Shown: piece after piece, positions 1-12,687 of the stretch
How positions within the stretch are numbered: position 1 is the stretch's first letter
Layout: each line of letters opens with the position of its first letter
DNA from: Takakia lepidozioides
Taxonomy: Eukaryota; Streptophyta; Takakiopsida; Takakiales; Takakiaceae
Length of the DNA: 64,000 nt
Direction: 5' to 3'
Assembly (NCBI GenBank): GCA_030704615.1
Contig: CM060733.1
Span: forward strand, 2,542,001-2,606,000
Translations under genes and position numbers: made by a program
Notes under the pieces: generated by a model
The model's database searches: none
What the model saw: the letters and a program-made list of their open reading frames with translations, nothing else
Told to the model about the DNA's origin: nothing

Positions 1-171
1 GTGATTGTGGTGTCCTCTGGATTACAGACATGGCGAATGAAGCGGACAAGCAAGACAGTTTCCAAACTTGTCATGTGATTGTCTACCACTGGCCTCTAGT
101 AGGAAAGAGGACTGATGGAGTTCTTGATATGTGATGGAATAAGCTTGGAATTGAAGAAATTTCTTATTTAG

Positions 172-2057
172 CCTTGCGTTTGTTAATGTCCAGAGTAGCA
201 AAGTGCTTGCACGGCGGCTGTTGAATAAGGAGCTGGAGCCCTTAACAGTTTTGAACATGACACCTGCGGAATTGAAGGTGGGGATCTCTTTTTGGTGTTT
301 GATGACCTAGCTCAGAGAAACATTCTTGTTCATACTTCTTCAACCCCACCCACCTCCCTAGACCTTTGTTTACTTCGGACATGTGATTTGTATTGACCTG
401 AGTTCTCTGTCGATCCCAACAGGATGGTTTCACAACTGTGGAAAAAGTTGCCCAAGAACCACCTGAGGAGGAGGCTATACAGGTATTTCTCTTCCCAATT
501 GAACCTTAGGTCATAAATTTCTTTCTCTCTGTCCATCTATGTCCAGCTTGCACAGGGCGCAACTGGGAAATTGAAACTGAAGAACACTTCTTCTGTTGCC
601 CTCTATATTACGAGATCCGTGGGAGATTCCACTGTCTATTCCGTGGAACTCAATCTCTCACTGAAGTCTTCCACTATGAGGATCAGAAATGCTTGGCAGC
701 TTACCTGCACGAGGCCTTCACCCTTAGACAATCCCTCGAGCAATAGTTTTATTTTTGGCGCTGGTTTTGTTTCCTCTCTAATTTTTTTCCATTTTGTCCC
801 ATAAGCTCTATGAGCTTTCCGGGGACGTTATAAAGTACCATTTCATTTCATTCATTTCATTTCTCTTTGTTCCATTCTCTCTCCGTACGTCCAAGTCAGG
901 CAATTGCATTACTCTGAATGTTTTCTTTCCCTTATAGCCTCTTCCGACATGAGCTGGAAGGCCAGAACTCATTCAGTTTTCAAACATAATGTGTGCTACT
1001 GCAGCTAGCCTTCATGCTGGTAGTAGAAGATTCTCTCTTTCAATCTCCCCCCCCACACCCTTTCCCTCCTCTATACTCCGTTGGAGTGAGAACTGGTTCA
1101 TTCCCTGACACCACGCAAAATTTGAAGGATTACTTTTCTGACTGTCTGGGTATTATCTGAAGCGAGGAAGGTAGATATTGGACATGACACAATGCCTATG
1201 ACAGATGGCGGATGTGCGGTGTTCGATTTGCACGGAACGTCAAGTGGGTGTGAAAGATATTATCCATGTTGGCTACGGCGATCGCTATCAGGTACTACTT
1301 GTCTTTTGAACACACCTGCGGGGACGACCATACCTCTGTATTTTTGTACTCAGTTATGATGTGGCTCTAATAGATGCCTGTAGTATTCCATATCCATCAG
1401 ATATTCTATAATGCTTATATTGGTAATAAGCTTTGAATTTTCCCAAATTTTGTACCTGGTAGTAATTCAGGGTTTGTGCAGCTTGAATGTCTCAAGTGTG
1501 GCCATTCCTGGTACGCATCAAGAGACACAATCTCATCGTTGGTAGACGCACAGCCATCACCAACGACGGTGGGTGCAGCCCCCTGGGCCACTTCCAAGTT
1601 TGAGGAGGTGGAGAAGGACCTCACGAGCCCCCACGAAGGGATGGTAAGCAGTTCTGCTGACTCAAGCATCGCAGTACCCGCACCACCTCCACACACCACA
1701 AGCCATTACCAGGAAGTTCAAAATCTTCTCACTGAGAAGATCCCAGTTACCAACCACCCTCATGATGGAACAGGGACTGTGACCACTGATCAAAGTATTG
1801 GGAACTCGAACCCTCAAGAAGACTCTCACTTATCAGGGGGTATTCCAGAAGCAAACCCTCCACTTTCTACTGGGGTACGACAGTCTAGCGATGGTGACAT
1901 GTCCCCTTCCAGTACACATGTTGAGAACTCACAAGGGTCTATACTGGGAAAGATTGAGACAGTGCCAAATGGTGGAGAAGATCATATCATTAGCAAGGTC
2001 GATGGAGATAAAGAGATGACACAATCATCTGCAGAGCTGGTTCCTCCAGGATCATGA
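172..2057 (+). CDS. TFIIS-type zinc-ribbon protein, 3' exons (partial gene)
   Basis: Four exons join in frame: 172-277, 423-482, 1205-1291 and 1482-2057, all with GT-AG introns and phase 0 at the three visible junctions. The first exon carries a motif like the TFIIS central domain (N-M-T-P-A-E-L-K). The third and fourth together form a zinc ribbon, C-S-I-C, then 22 residues, then C-L-K-C-G-H-S-W. The long last exon is a Ser/Pro/Thr-rich, probably disordered tail ending in TGA. The arrangement resembles plant TFIIS-domain proteins that act with RNA polymerase II, but the usual acidic Asp-Glu hairpin of TFIIS is not visible, so cleavage-stimulating activity is unproven. The 5' part lies left of the window. 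The intron between exons 2 and 3 contains a LINE remnant. Confidence 0.7.
549..866 (+). mobile_element. LINE 3'-end remnant with short tandem tail
   Basis: One frame stays open from 549 to 746 and reads like the C-terminal zinc hairpin of a plant non-LTR reverse transcriptase: a cysteine, then E-T-E-E-H-F-F-C-C-P-L-Y and a conserved R-G-R-F-H stretch. About 90 bp further on lies a TTTCATTTCATTCATTTC-type simple repeat (about 840-866), as expected at the 3' end of a LINE. It sits inside an intron of the TFIIS-like gene in the same orientation. Only the tail survives. Confidence 0.55.
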
Positions 2058-2744
2058 AGCTAATTAATTTTAGTCTCAGTTCAAAGCTCAGATTGTAGGG
2101 CCCAGAGTAAAGCTTTTCTCAGGGACTGTTTGTTGTTTTGAGGTATTTACACTTGTTCTCTAGGTCTGAGAACAATCCAATTCTGTTATATGTACCGATA
2201 GGTTAGCACTAAACACTTGTACAAAAAATCAAAGAGGTTGAACTTTACACACTTAAGAAATTACTATCTTTGTTCTTGCAGCAACCAAGCTACTATCCAA
2301 TCTCTAACTTCTACATCTTCAAGGATTATTGTGGGAAGTGGGGCAGTGTAATTGCTGTGGACAAGATTTGCTAGAGGGTACAGAACGGGTACATCATCCT
2401 TCATGATCAAGCGGGCTGTACAGCATGTTGTTTTACTTTTTTCCAAAGAAAGAGGAGGAAGCCCTTTGAGTCAGGAAAAATTAGCTTTGGGGAATGCCAT
2501 TCTAGGCTCATGAGAGGATACAATATCCGGGCTGCATTGGGGGCTAAAAAACGGTAATCAGGTGGCCGCCAAGGAAGGCTTGTCGAAATGTCAGTACAGT
2601 ATGTTGACAATTATGAGCATTACCAGGTGAGTGTGCTACATAATTGATTTATAAACCCAAGCATGACCCAACCTGTACAAATTTGTTATCAATACTTGGA
2701 CTCCCATAGAGGGGATGCTTACTAAATAGCCTTATGTCAGATTT
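2058..2744. other. Intergenic stretch with one possible small exon
   Basis: No convincing gene. A short open stretch ending in a good donor (CAG/GTGAGTG at about 2626) could be an upstream exon of the coiled-coil gene at 5022-5821. The phase would fit (0 to 0), but the coding signal is only about 13 residues, so it is not claimed. Confidence 0.3.
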
Positions 2745-4655
2745 AGATACCTTATGATACGAATGAGTTCCTTTTCTTTGGCTCAAATGTTTCTATGTTT
2801 CTCCTCGTTAAGACGTTGTTTGCCGTAGCCTTGTGGCCATTGACCCCGCGCCCAGTTTGAGCGGGAACAAAAGGGACAGAACCTACCTCTGTCAGGGGCT
2901 GACGTTGGTAGTAAGACTTACCTCGATATAAAGAATTAATCCGGGTTTTCCAGATATCCTCTAGAAATCCCTTCACACAAGCATCAATCTGCTGAGTGTG
3001 ATTTGCCCAAAAACTAGGCCTCAGGAGGGCCTGGGCTTTTGGCTCAGCCTCGAGACTTTCAAAGTTGGTAAACAGGGGTACAGGCACAATTCCCTTAATA
3101 GATTTGAAGAGAGCGTCTCTTTGGTGAGAGAACCCCGGACAGTGTATCAGAAAATGAATACTGTCTTCAGATTGCCCACACAACGGGCAATTGCACTCTC
3201 CCTTTCCTCTCTGCTTCTGTTTGCTGTTCAAAGGTAGGCTTCCTGCCCTGAGTTTAAATTTCAGTCTAGTGCCGAGAGTGGGTACACCCTTGAGGACATC
3301 CAAGATGTCCTCCCCCATGTCACAGACTGGAAACAAGTTCAGGGAAGTTTTCTGCCTAACTTCATTTTCATCATACAATCTCATGGCAACAGACATGGCT
3401 GAGGACACTACAGCCTCTAAGTCAGATTTATCCAGCAGGGTCAAGACTTGCGGATCCAGGTCTAGGTCCTTGAGGATCTCTTCTACTCTCTTCTGCCAGG
3501 ACTTAGTCTGTTTGACAGGGCGGTCCTGTTTCCAAGATATAGAGTCGATTAATTTAGGATATCTGGTGTTGGGCATATGTTGCAGCTGACCCCACCATCT
3601 GACCTTGAATTCATCTCGTCGGGAGCTTAAGGACGGAATGCCAAACTCACCCCGAACAGCCACATTGGCTGTTTTGGAGCATGCTGACATACACTCCTTA
3701 AGCACCCCCACTTGAATGGATTCTAGAGACTTAGCCTGGTTGGAGTTATCAACCCATATAGCAGATCCGTACTCCAAGGCAGGTCTAATAACGCGACAAA
3801 GCATGGTGTTCTTAACCTCAGAGTTGACCCCTCTGCAGTGAAAAAATTTAGTGAGCCCCAGAGCTTTGCCCTTGCCAGTTTGAACAACTTTCCGGATATG
3901 TGCATCCCAATTACAATTGGAGGAGAACTCAACGCCCAGGTAAGTGTAGGAAGGGATGACCGGGATCTCTTGGCTACCCCACTGCCACTTAAGATCACTT
4001 CCTCCCTCTCCTCTGTCGTTGAATGCTACCACTGCACATTTGCTGACATTAGCCTCTAGACCCCAAAGATCAAAGTATCTCTTCGCGCAATCAGTCAACT
4101 CCTGGAGATTGGTTGGAGTCTCCCCTATGCCTGCGAAGTCATCCGCAAACATAAGGGCTGGTATGGTGGTATCACCCACCCTTAACCCAAATCCCTCACT
4201 TTCCACATCCTCGAGAAGTTGATTGATGAAAACATTGAAGAGCAGAGGGGAGAGAGTAGATCCTTGAGCTACACCTTGGTCTATGTCAAAGAAGTTGGAC
4301 TTCTGTCCGTTAACAGTGACACAGCTTTTGGTGTGTGATCCCACAAGACCAGAGGCGGAACCATAGGCCATCTCTCCACACTGTGTCATAAGCCTTTTTG
4401 ACATCCAGGAAAAAGACAAGTGGGTTTCCCTTCTTTTTTCCTTCCCTGGATAATCTGGCTTAGAGTGAAGATATGATCCACACAGCCCCTGTTTCGCCGA
4501 AAGCCAGCTTGGCCTTCGTGGAAACAACCTCTAGACTCCAGATCAACCTCGAGACGAGTACTAAATAGAGATGAGAGGAGAGAGAAGAGGTGTAAGAAGT
4601 CTCCAAGATTTAAATTGCTGTAATGCATAGTTGGGAGGCAATTGGAGTACATGCA
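2745..4655 (-). mobile_element. Degenerate 5'-truncated non-LTR retrotransposon (LINE)
   Basis: This is the longest member of a LINE family seen in at least five places in the window, always on the minus strand (also about 7198-7320, 40193-40640, 43040-43290 and 62430-62760). The 3' end lies near 2750 and the RT fingers segment near 4650. The 5' half (endonuclease) is absent. A frameshift near 4430 separates a G-F-R-R-N-R-G-C segment (minus-strand frame 4386-4652) from the main RT frame, so the copy is dead. I could not find a target-site duplication. Confidence 0.85.
2752..4527 (-). pseudogene. LINE reverse transcriptase, C-terminal 591 codons
   Basis: Open frame covering the RT palm, thumb and tail. 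Visible: G-V-A-Q-G-S-T-L-S-P-L-L-F-N (RT motif around residue 90), the catalytic F-A-D-D motif (around residue 130), and a C-terminal zinc motif C-N-C-P-L-C-G with a downstream H-F-L-I-H-C. The N-terminal ~70 residues are shifted out of register compared with what an RT should read there, so the apparent start codon is not biological. The product would have been the polymerase for target-primed reverse transcription. It lies in unannotated space between two plus-strand genes and is antisense to them. Confidence 0.85.
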
Positions 4656-5021
4656 GATCCGAAAGCTTTCTAGGAAAGGTCAGATCTACACAATAGAAAC
4701 TTGCTCTAGCTCTAGGCAACTAAATGAGCTTTCCGAAGACCCAAAAGTCGCCGAGGTTCACTAAAGTTATATATAAATGGCAAGAGATGGGTGTAGACTG
4801 TAGTACCTTCACGAAAGTTGGTCTTCATACTAATGGTTAGAGCTGGTTTTTCATATATGTAATGGTCTTCCGATCCCTGATCTGTATTCACAGGGTCACA
4901 GCTCAGTGTACTATATGACTTAGGTGTTTATAACGTGGATCCGGTATCATAGTGGTCGATTGTGTAGGACTGCGTTGTTTGGCGAGTACAATTGTAATGG
5001 AAGGGGCCGAAAGCCAGTCAG
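4656..5021. other. No gene seen; probable intron or 5' flank
   Basis: AT-rich sequence between the 5'-truncated LINE and the first clear exon of the coiled-coil gene. I see no coding or structural signal here. Confidence 0.4.
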
Positions 5022-5821
5022 ATGGGCGAGGAGAGGAGGCTTTCCCCAAATGAAGCCATGCCACTTCCGGGAGCGAGCTCCAGTGTCATGCCAGAGGATA
5101 TTTCTGACCAGAGTAATTTGATTGTGGATCTACAAGACTATCTACGTCCAATCTCTGGAGCAAAACCCTTTGCACCCTGGAGAACTGGATCTGGTGAGCA
5201 ATATTCCTACTTCACAGCTTACGATTACACGATGACAGAAGTCAGGGTGAGATCTTTTTCAGGACTAGCCTGAACCAAGTCTCAGACATTTGTAGAATCT
5301 CCTTTGCAGGAGCTCAAAGGTTTGTAAGCATGGGCAGGTTTTGAGGAGGCCACATTTCTGATTTCCCCCATGTCATCAATGGAGACTTGCCTATTGAAGT
5401 ACCTAGACATTTCCTCATGATTTAGACTTCAAAGATTTTGTTTACCTCTCTTGTGCAGCACTGGCCACTCCACACACTCCATTAACACTTCATCGCATGT
5501 AGTAAGCCTTGCATTTGACATTGTTCTTTGTGGCAGATGTTTCTTATGGTCCATGGTGTCAAATGCTGCCAAGTTATAGAATGGAAATAAAAATGACCAC
5601 TCTCCCAAGGCAAAAACGGAGTTGTTCTTACATCATAAGTGCAGAATCTTTTGGGGGAAAACAGTGTCATTGCGCCACTGGTCCAATGTCTTCAAAATAG
5701 AGTACAGCAGCTAGAAGCCCATTTATCTTCTGAACTAAAGGAGTGCAAAAAGGCGAGAAGGTTCCATGCTGTTGCTAAGAGTAACCATGGTCGCACTCGG
5801 GGTGAAGCACATCCTCTGTGA
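5022..5821 (+). CDS. Uncharacterised protein with C-terminal coiled coil (last two exons)
   Basis: Two exons join in phase 0: 5022-5246 (acceptor CAG/ATG, donor AGG/GTGAGA) and 5645-5821 (acceptor GTGCAG/AAT), ending in TGA. Together they encode 133 residues. The first exon is acidic and aromatic-rich, with a D-L-Q-D-Y-L-R-P segment and clustered Tyr residues. The second is a heptad-like helix (L-V-Q-C-L-Q-N-R-V-Q-Q-L-E) followed by a basic tail, which suggests a dimerising protein. I do not recognise the family. The ATG at 5022 directly follows an acceptor, so it may be an internal methionine. The gene converges on ARP, whose stop codon is about 215 bp away. Confidence 0.5.
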
Positions 5822-6036
5822 ATGGTGAAATGCACCCCGATACAACCTGCTCTCAGTCCAGATACAAACTATTCAAGTCAAGGAACCATGGACGAAGCCA
5901 CGTGTCAGTATGGCAAGTCAGTAACAGTGGAGTGACAAGGAGGCTTGGTACTAGGGCATTGTGCAAAATACATTGTTGATGGTGGATGCTGTAAAAGTAG
6001 GCCTGCCAGAGTTAAAAGCAAGAGAACCAACTACTT

Positions 6037-9000
6037 TTACAACTTGAGGATTAGACCAATTGGGCAGTGGTCACTCCCACTGACATCAGGGAGAGTATAA
6101 GAATCATGGACAGAGTCACAAAGGGACTCCGAGAGGAGAAAGTAGTCCAGCCGCCACCCTGCCAGGAAAATCCCACAGGTTAATTTACATGTGGGTGAGC
6201 TTGATAGAATAATGCAGACATCTGCTAGATTGATGTGCATTACTGCAGTGGTGAACAGCATGCAGGATACAGTGAAGCCACCCATCCAAGTCCTTAAGGC
6301 AACTGCTGGATTGCCGTCATTACTACAGTCATGGAGGCCTCAATTAGTATTGAGGTAAGTAGCCCATTCCAAGGGAGGAGAGAGACAAAAGAATCGTGGC
6401 ACAATGCTGACACACAAGATACATGACACTACTACTGCAACCCACCGCGGTTTTTCGGCCGGGAGGCAGTTCGGTAGCCCCAGTAAGTATATCCAACAGC
6501 ATTTGGATGCTGCCGTCTGAATGTATCCACCAATCCCTGCTTCAGAAAATGCTTCTCAAATGAGTCTCTTTCTTCAGTTGTAAAGCCTGCACTCCGCTTA
6601 TTTCCCTGTCATATTTCAGCCCACAGCCAAGTCAACACAAAAGGGCAATCGAAGCTTGGAGCATCGTTGCCTCAGCCAACAAGGGCATGGCCTGATTCAT
6701 GGATGAGCAATGATATAGTTACCACAACTTTTTCTTAATGACACTGATGTTGACTCAATATCTAATCTGCAGGTGCTGAAATTTTGTGGCTACACCAGCT
6801 CTACTTTATAACAATAACCTGGACATTTAGGAAGGGCATGACATACACACTGATGGATCATTATTATAACAGCAGGAGAAGTACTGAGAGTGCTCAAGCT
6901 AATACAGCAATCAGTTGGGCATACATCAGGGTTATATATATCAATCTCTTGATGAGCACAGTTCAAGTCGCCCGTGAGTATGACTGGCTTCATCTTCTCC
7001 AGCTCCTGCATTAAGAAAGTCAAATTGTGAAATTCCAAGAACTGCACTAGCTATTTCTAGTCTACTATTAAGGATTGCTTGCAAGCTGTCGGGGTCCCAG
7101 TCTGCACTATGCTTTCTCGTTTCAAGATATAGTCTCTGCATAGTTTGATAGTACTTTATGACCCACGCTTCCATTCCAATCACCTCATAGAATGTACTCA
7201 TAAGACGTTTGCTGTAGCCTTGTGGCCATTGACCCCGCGCCCAGTTTGAGCGGAAACAAGAGGGACAGCACCTACCTCTGTCAGGGGCTGACGTTGGTAG
7301 TAAGACTTACCTTGATACCTCATAAAAATTGCTAAATGGGTACCTCTGATTAGAAAGCTTGGGAAACAAAAAGACCTGAATGGTCTTGTCAATGTACTGA
7401 CATATCAGGCTCAGAATATCCACTGTATGTATACCTCAAGGGATGCACACAAATATTTGTGAGGTCTATATTTTCATGAAGCAAAGTGACTTGCACTCAC
7501 TGTAGTGGCGCATGGGCAGATTGCATCCATTTTGGCACGTTGAAGGTTTGTATCTGTCTCCCTTAAGCCTGGGGGGTAGGGTTGTGTGAAGGTGTAGAAG
7601 TGGTGATTTGCAGTTTCAAACCAATCTCTTTTCAGATCGACTGTGACAAAAAAACATTGATCAGTCCTAGCTAGACAATACATTGAGAAGAGTACACATC
7701 CAACTAACGAGGACTGATCAATGTTTGTTTCCTGCAGCGGATTTGAGAAAGAGAAAGGTCTCAACCTACAATAACCAATTCTACACCTTCACACGCTGTT
7801 ATCCCAGCATAGCAAACACCTGAAGAGGAAGAGGAAGAAAAGGTTCGGACGTTGTTGTGCATTTTTCTACCACAATATTTTGCAACACCAAGACCAAACT
7901 CACCGACAACCACAACTCAGCGACTATACCATGGCTAAATACAGAAGTGCCTACTGTAAGAGCATACCTTCAAGTATCCACTGAAAGCAGGATCCCACTC
8001 ATTCGTGCGGTATGCCTGCCAGAATAGCCATATTAGCCACAAGCTCAGCATGTCCTAGTTCAGTCTCAGTTTTCCTTCACTTGATCCCCCACACACCATT
8101 TGAGGAGTGAAACAGTGAGGGTGTTGCTAGCAGGTGCCATGTAGAAGCCAAAGTACATAATATCATCATCTTACACCATCCCATCTTGGATGTTCTAGCT
8201 ATCAATTCCACCTCAATACTTCTATGAGCTTCCCACTCTTGACGAAGATTCATGCAGTGAGAAGTCAGGACAAATCCACTAATAGACCAAGGTTCCCAAG
8301 GTGCCACAGTTTAAATTACATTCATAATACAGAAGAACCAGCCACTGCTTACCAGTCTTTCCAACTTTCCACCCGAATTGGGGACATAGCAAACGACCAG
8401 ATAAAAAGAGTTGAACTCCACCGTAATAACCCGACCTTCATTATCATGATCCGATATCCCAAGGCCATACTTCACAGAGACAGGCTTGATCTGCAATAGA
8501 AGTAAAACACAAAACATTACCAAATGCATTGGAGTATTGGCTGCAAATATTAGCTGAAGACATGGTGCTGTAATGACAAAAGCGTGCAGTGAATATTCAA
8601 TTCTCAAATGCATCGGAGTAGTACTTTGCATATCAATGTAGGAGACACCTTATTGCCAAACTTCGTGGGATCATGGACTGTTGATGGAGTTGCAGGACAG
8701 AGTGTCAGTCACCCTATCATCCACTACTTTCCAAAGAATATTACAAGTTGTATGACCATAACAACCTGAAACCATACACGTCTCAGAATTGTCATCACGT
8801 CTTGACAGAGGCTAAAATCACCTATTCCACTAGGTAAGAACCACAAGTGTATCACATTCAGCAGATTTCAACAAATCTGACAACACAAAAAGCCTCTCAC
8901 CCGGGAGAAGACAGCAGTGCCTGAAGATCCAAGCTTGCCAGTGCTGCAACTCCAAATACTTTCCTCGTGGCTTGCTAAGAGAGATTGCCGAAGTTGCTCC

Positions 9001-12000
9001 ACATCTTTCTCCTGCAGACCAGGAAACAAATGAATGAGGCCATGGATACTCGGAATCAATGCTTGGTGGGATTTAGTACCAGGGGGTGCAGCAAATTGGG
9101 CAAAATCATGTAGTTTGTCACTACTGACGCCTGAAAGGTGACCTAGCGATACATAAGATGATTGAAACTCCATCAATTTATGGCAAAAATGGGGGATAGC
9201 TTGCCTGCAATTTTGTCTCCTGCAGACACAACACGTCGAAGTCTTCTCGGGCAGCCAGCCGCACCATCACTGGTCCCTCTTCATGCTGCATACCTTTCTC
9301 TTTCAAAAGAGCCCTCAGGCCATTCACATTCCATGAGACAAACTTCATAGTTTTCACTGAGCTGGCAGTAGGCACTGGCCTCATAGTGGATGGATTATAA
9401 GCCACCCAATTTGGCTGTGGCTTTTTGTGGACGAGCATGGACCATGCCTCGTTGTCTCCATCAGTTTCTGTTGCAGTCTTAAGAGGGAGATTTTCAGGTG
9501 ACTCTTTGCTGGACATCTTCCGAGCAACCCCCTTTTTCATCTTCTTCTCTTCAGACGGTCCATCAGATTTGCTGCCTTTCCCCACCACAACCTTCTCACT
9601 GTCTAATGAGGGCATCTTCCGTTTGGTCCCTGAGGTTCCTGGGCCAATTTTCACATTCTCTTCTGCCTTAACCTCTGCCTTAACTTCTGCCCCTGCCTTG
9701 TCTTTGCTACTCTTCTGTGCCGATGGTAATTTCTCAGCAACTGTTTTCTGTAAAGCCCCCCTCGGTGACCTCCTCCTCCCAGACAACTCATCTCCTAATG
9801 TTGGGACAACAGCATCTGTGGGCACATTGTCGGCCACATCGGCAAGAGCATCTCGTGTAGCCTTCTTTTGCCTCCCTCTCTTTGCCATCGGAGAGGCAGC
9901 AACCGTCTCCTTTACATTGTTTCGGGCTTGTTTTCTCGGTGAAGGAGCCACGACAGGCTTGCCTGAAGACACCTCTGCCTTCAAGACCACCTCCTCCAGG
10001 GACTGGCCTGACTCATCGTTTGAAATTTGATCTGCCTCTTGAGCTGTAGTAGAATGAATAATAGTTATTAGAGGGCTGGACTGCACGGTTTTCCTCAGAC
10101 CACCTTAAAGGAGAAGGAACGTAGCAAACGCTATAACACAGGGGTCCTAAACAACCATGATTGTCATCCAACATTCATGTCTGTATATTGGAAAAAACTC
10201 CAATGAGAAATAATTTAGTAGTGACACCACTTGTGTCCCGATTGAGACAGCTTAGAACAAATAAAACTCGTTTCCATGCATGAAAGACCCCTCCTCCACA
10301 AGCTAGCACCACAAATCTAATGCATGCTTAGCTGCAAAGGTTGATGTGTGATTTAAGATGGATACCATGCAATGTGACACCTGCACGTTCAGCCAGCCAC
10401 TTTTCTACTTCCACAATCAGGTCCTGCTTGCGGCCCACTGTTGGCTTTTGCATCTGCCTGTGAGATGCCAACATTTTGTATGAAACATAAAGAAGAAAGG
10501 ATTTTGGATACATATGAAAAAGCTCGCTTTCACCCTTAAAGCCTCGCTTGTTCATTGCTTACCAAAAGAGGCTAATACTGTTCCCTGCAGGAGCATGGAA
10601 CAGATGCCATGGAAAGCTCCATTAATCCAAATATAATCTCTCTTTTTCGAAGCTTACCATTGAGACAAAAGTTCACTGTATAGCTATGTGCATCTCCTTG
10701 AGTACATTTACTCTGGGTCAGCAGTGGATTTGATGATCTATATATTGGAGCTTGTCTGAGAAGGAGATGCCAGGAGAAGCATCGCAAACTTTCTTCGGCC
10801 TCTTCTCCCATATAGATTCTACTCTTCTGTGTTTCTGCTTCATCAAACACCTCAGAATTTGTCATTGTATTCTAGCAACACATGACAAGGGATAGAAATA
10901 GAGTTGGACTTTTGCCAACAGACCAGATCGAATGTTGTGATCCTATTGGAGACATACCCAGAAAGAACTCTGGAGTAACTTGAAAAATGGTCTTTAACAG
11001 CTAAAATCCCACAAGCCTCATGGGTATCACACAAATTCAAACAGAACTGTTCACCTACAAGCAAGAGACACACCTCATGAATTCACGAAGCTTCATCACA
11101 GTTAGAGTCTTGAGCTCATCATCTGCCTGCAGTGCCTTCAAACACACCTCCAAGTCTTGTGTCTGTGCCTCTTCTTTACTCTGCTTCTGTGATTTCTTCT
11201 GCATTTCCTGCCAATCAGAGGACACACTCCACATTCATATGTGTACAGTAATGACCTACTTGGCAGTGATGAAGAACTTCAATGTATGATGAGACATTTC
11301 ACAACCACAACTACACACACAAAGCTTTTCCTCTGCTGCTGCTACTCAATGCACAAAGAACAATACTTGCAGCAGTACTGACTACACAGCAACCCACAGC
11401 CTGTTGTTACCACAAAAGGACCCTACAAGAACAGTGGTCACACATTTTGGAAAGTCAGCATCCATACATGAGGTACTTTTTTATCATTGCTGTCTTTCTC
11501 GTCCTGATTCTTTGCTTGCAATATCTGGGCTGAGACCGTGACCTCTTTTCTGACTCTCAGTTGCCTCCCACCACTCTCATTCAGTGCCGGTATTTTCATG
11601 TAGGCCACCTTCCCTAAAGAAACTGGGTATCCCCTGCCCTCTCCCAGATGCTTCCCTCGTAGCAACAGGGACACTGGCTCGAAGCACCCTGCCCAGCTGG
11701 CCATACATCCAAAGAATCCTGTCAGCTCTTGACTTTTCACTTGGCTGCAAAGCTACTAGAACATCACATCTACATGACATCCATTGTCAAAGTGTTTGTA
11801 CCCATTTGAACTAAAGCTTCAGCTACCTAATAGAGAGCTCTATGCAAAGTAGTTCCTGGGGTTTGAGAGACAGTGTGGGGGTAGATCGAAGGGTAGAAAC
11901 GCTGCAAAGGTTCCTCTAGAGGTCTTACACCATCGATGTTCTTGTACAAATTTGTGAAGATTTCAGACAAGCCAAAAAATTCTTTGTCTATGATTCCCAG

Positions 12001-12687
12001 TTGCTCTGAAGGTGAGCATTATAGTTTTCACCTCAATCTTCAAGTTCAATGAGGCTTATGTATCACTGCCAAAGCCTGCCTTCCTCCTACAGTCTGAACG
12101 CCCTTCAATAGTAGCCAGACACACAAGTGTCTCATGATCACTAAGAGAGGTAGCTTATACTCAGAAGCACAGAATCAGTATAGCTTCTTGCAATGCAGCA
12201 ACAAGACAGTGCATCTACTCAGATGAAGTACCAAAGCATCCAGGGGAACGGTTGAACTAAGTGTTCTGAAGACAACCATACGCAGTATTTTAACTTCTTG
12301 CATGCAAAATTCGCCACATGTACAGCAACCTCCTGGCACACAAGTCTGTAAGGACTGTCTAAAGAGGGATAAGCCAAACGCTGATTGCTCCAGGTTAGAA
12401 GCACTTGGGTACATTCACCTTGCAAATGGGACAGTGAGCACAGAGGTTCCCAGCAAAGTCTGACGCCAAGCCCTTGTTGGTGGCAACTCGCAACAAGCCA
12501 CCGCAGGCGACAATGAGATGAAGCTACGGTTGCACCGATCAAATCTGAGTCGACTGGTAGCACTTTTAGAGAGATAAATTGATACTGGAGCTTGGTTGCC
12601 AGTAGTGCGGATGGCACGAAAAGACAATGTTTGCATCCGCACGTTGGCCAGAAATTCACAGCCACCGCTTAAATGCGTGCTCCACAT
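6037..12687 (-). CDS. ARP: Chloroplast-type AP endonuclease with SAP domain (ARP), complete 11-exon gene
   Basis: Exons on the minus strand: 12419-12687, 11477-11744, 11074-11207, 10366-10457, 9205-10043, 8901-9011, 8353-8490, 7968-8015, 6925-7005, 6446-6605 and 6037-6158. They sum to 2262 nt, all phases agree, and they give 753 residues. Exon 1 is Ser/Arg/Thr-rich and looks like a transit peptide. A SAP domain spans exons 3-4 (about 205-245), followed by a long basic linker. The exonuclease-III-type domain begins near residue 487 with S-W-N-V-N-G, then [13 protein letters not shown] and G-S-D-H-C-P-I, which supply the catalytic Asn, Glu, Asp and His. The enzyme cleaves abasic sites in base excision repair; in Arabidopsis ARP also acts after 5-methylcytosine glycosylases. 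The exon-5 donor is GC (CAG/GCAAGC). Confidence 0.93.
7198..7320 (-). mobile_element. LINE 3'-terminal fragment in ARP intron 8
   Basis: About 120 bp closely matching the 3' end of the LINE at 2.75-4.65 kb, including the [11 protein letters not shown] reading and the Y-Q-G-K-S-Y-Y-Q start. On the minus strand it opens with AAGGTAAGTC, a consensus 5' splice site. It is in the same orientation as ARP, so it could act as a cryptic donor. Confidence 0.75.
7652..7726. repeat. Perfect 17-bp inverted repeat in ARP intron 8
   Basis: AAACATTGATCAGTCCT at 7652-7668 is the exact reverse complement of 7710-7726, with a 41-nt spacer. It would fold into a stable hairpin in the ARP pre-mRNA. It may be the ends of a tiny foldback element. 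No flanking duplication was identified. Confidence 0.6.

Noticed and set aside
7090-7201. Minus-strand A-D-W-D-P-D stretch as the missing ARP exon
   Set aside because: The 48-bp exon at 7968-8015 has proper splice sites, the correct phase and the expected Y-R-x-x-E-W-D motif.
9425-10030. 201-codon plus-strand open frame
   Set aside because: It is the antisense shadow of ARP exon 5, which carries clear AP endonuclease motifs.
12219-12665. 148-codon minus-strand open frame as a separate gene
   Set aside because: It overlaps ARP exon 1 in another frame; the exon 1 frame joins exon 2 in phase and looks like a transit peptide.
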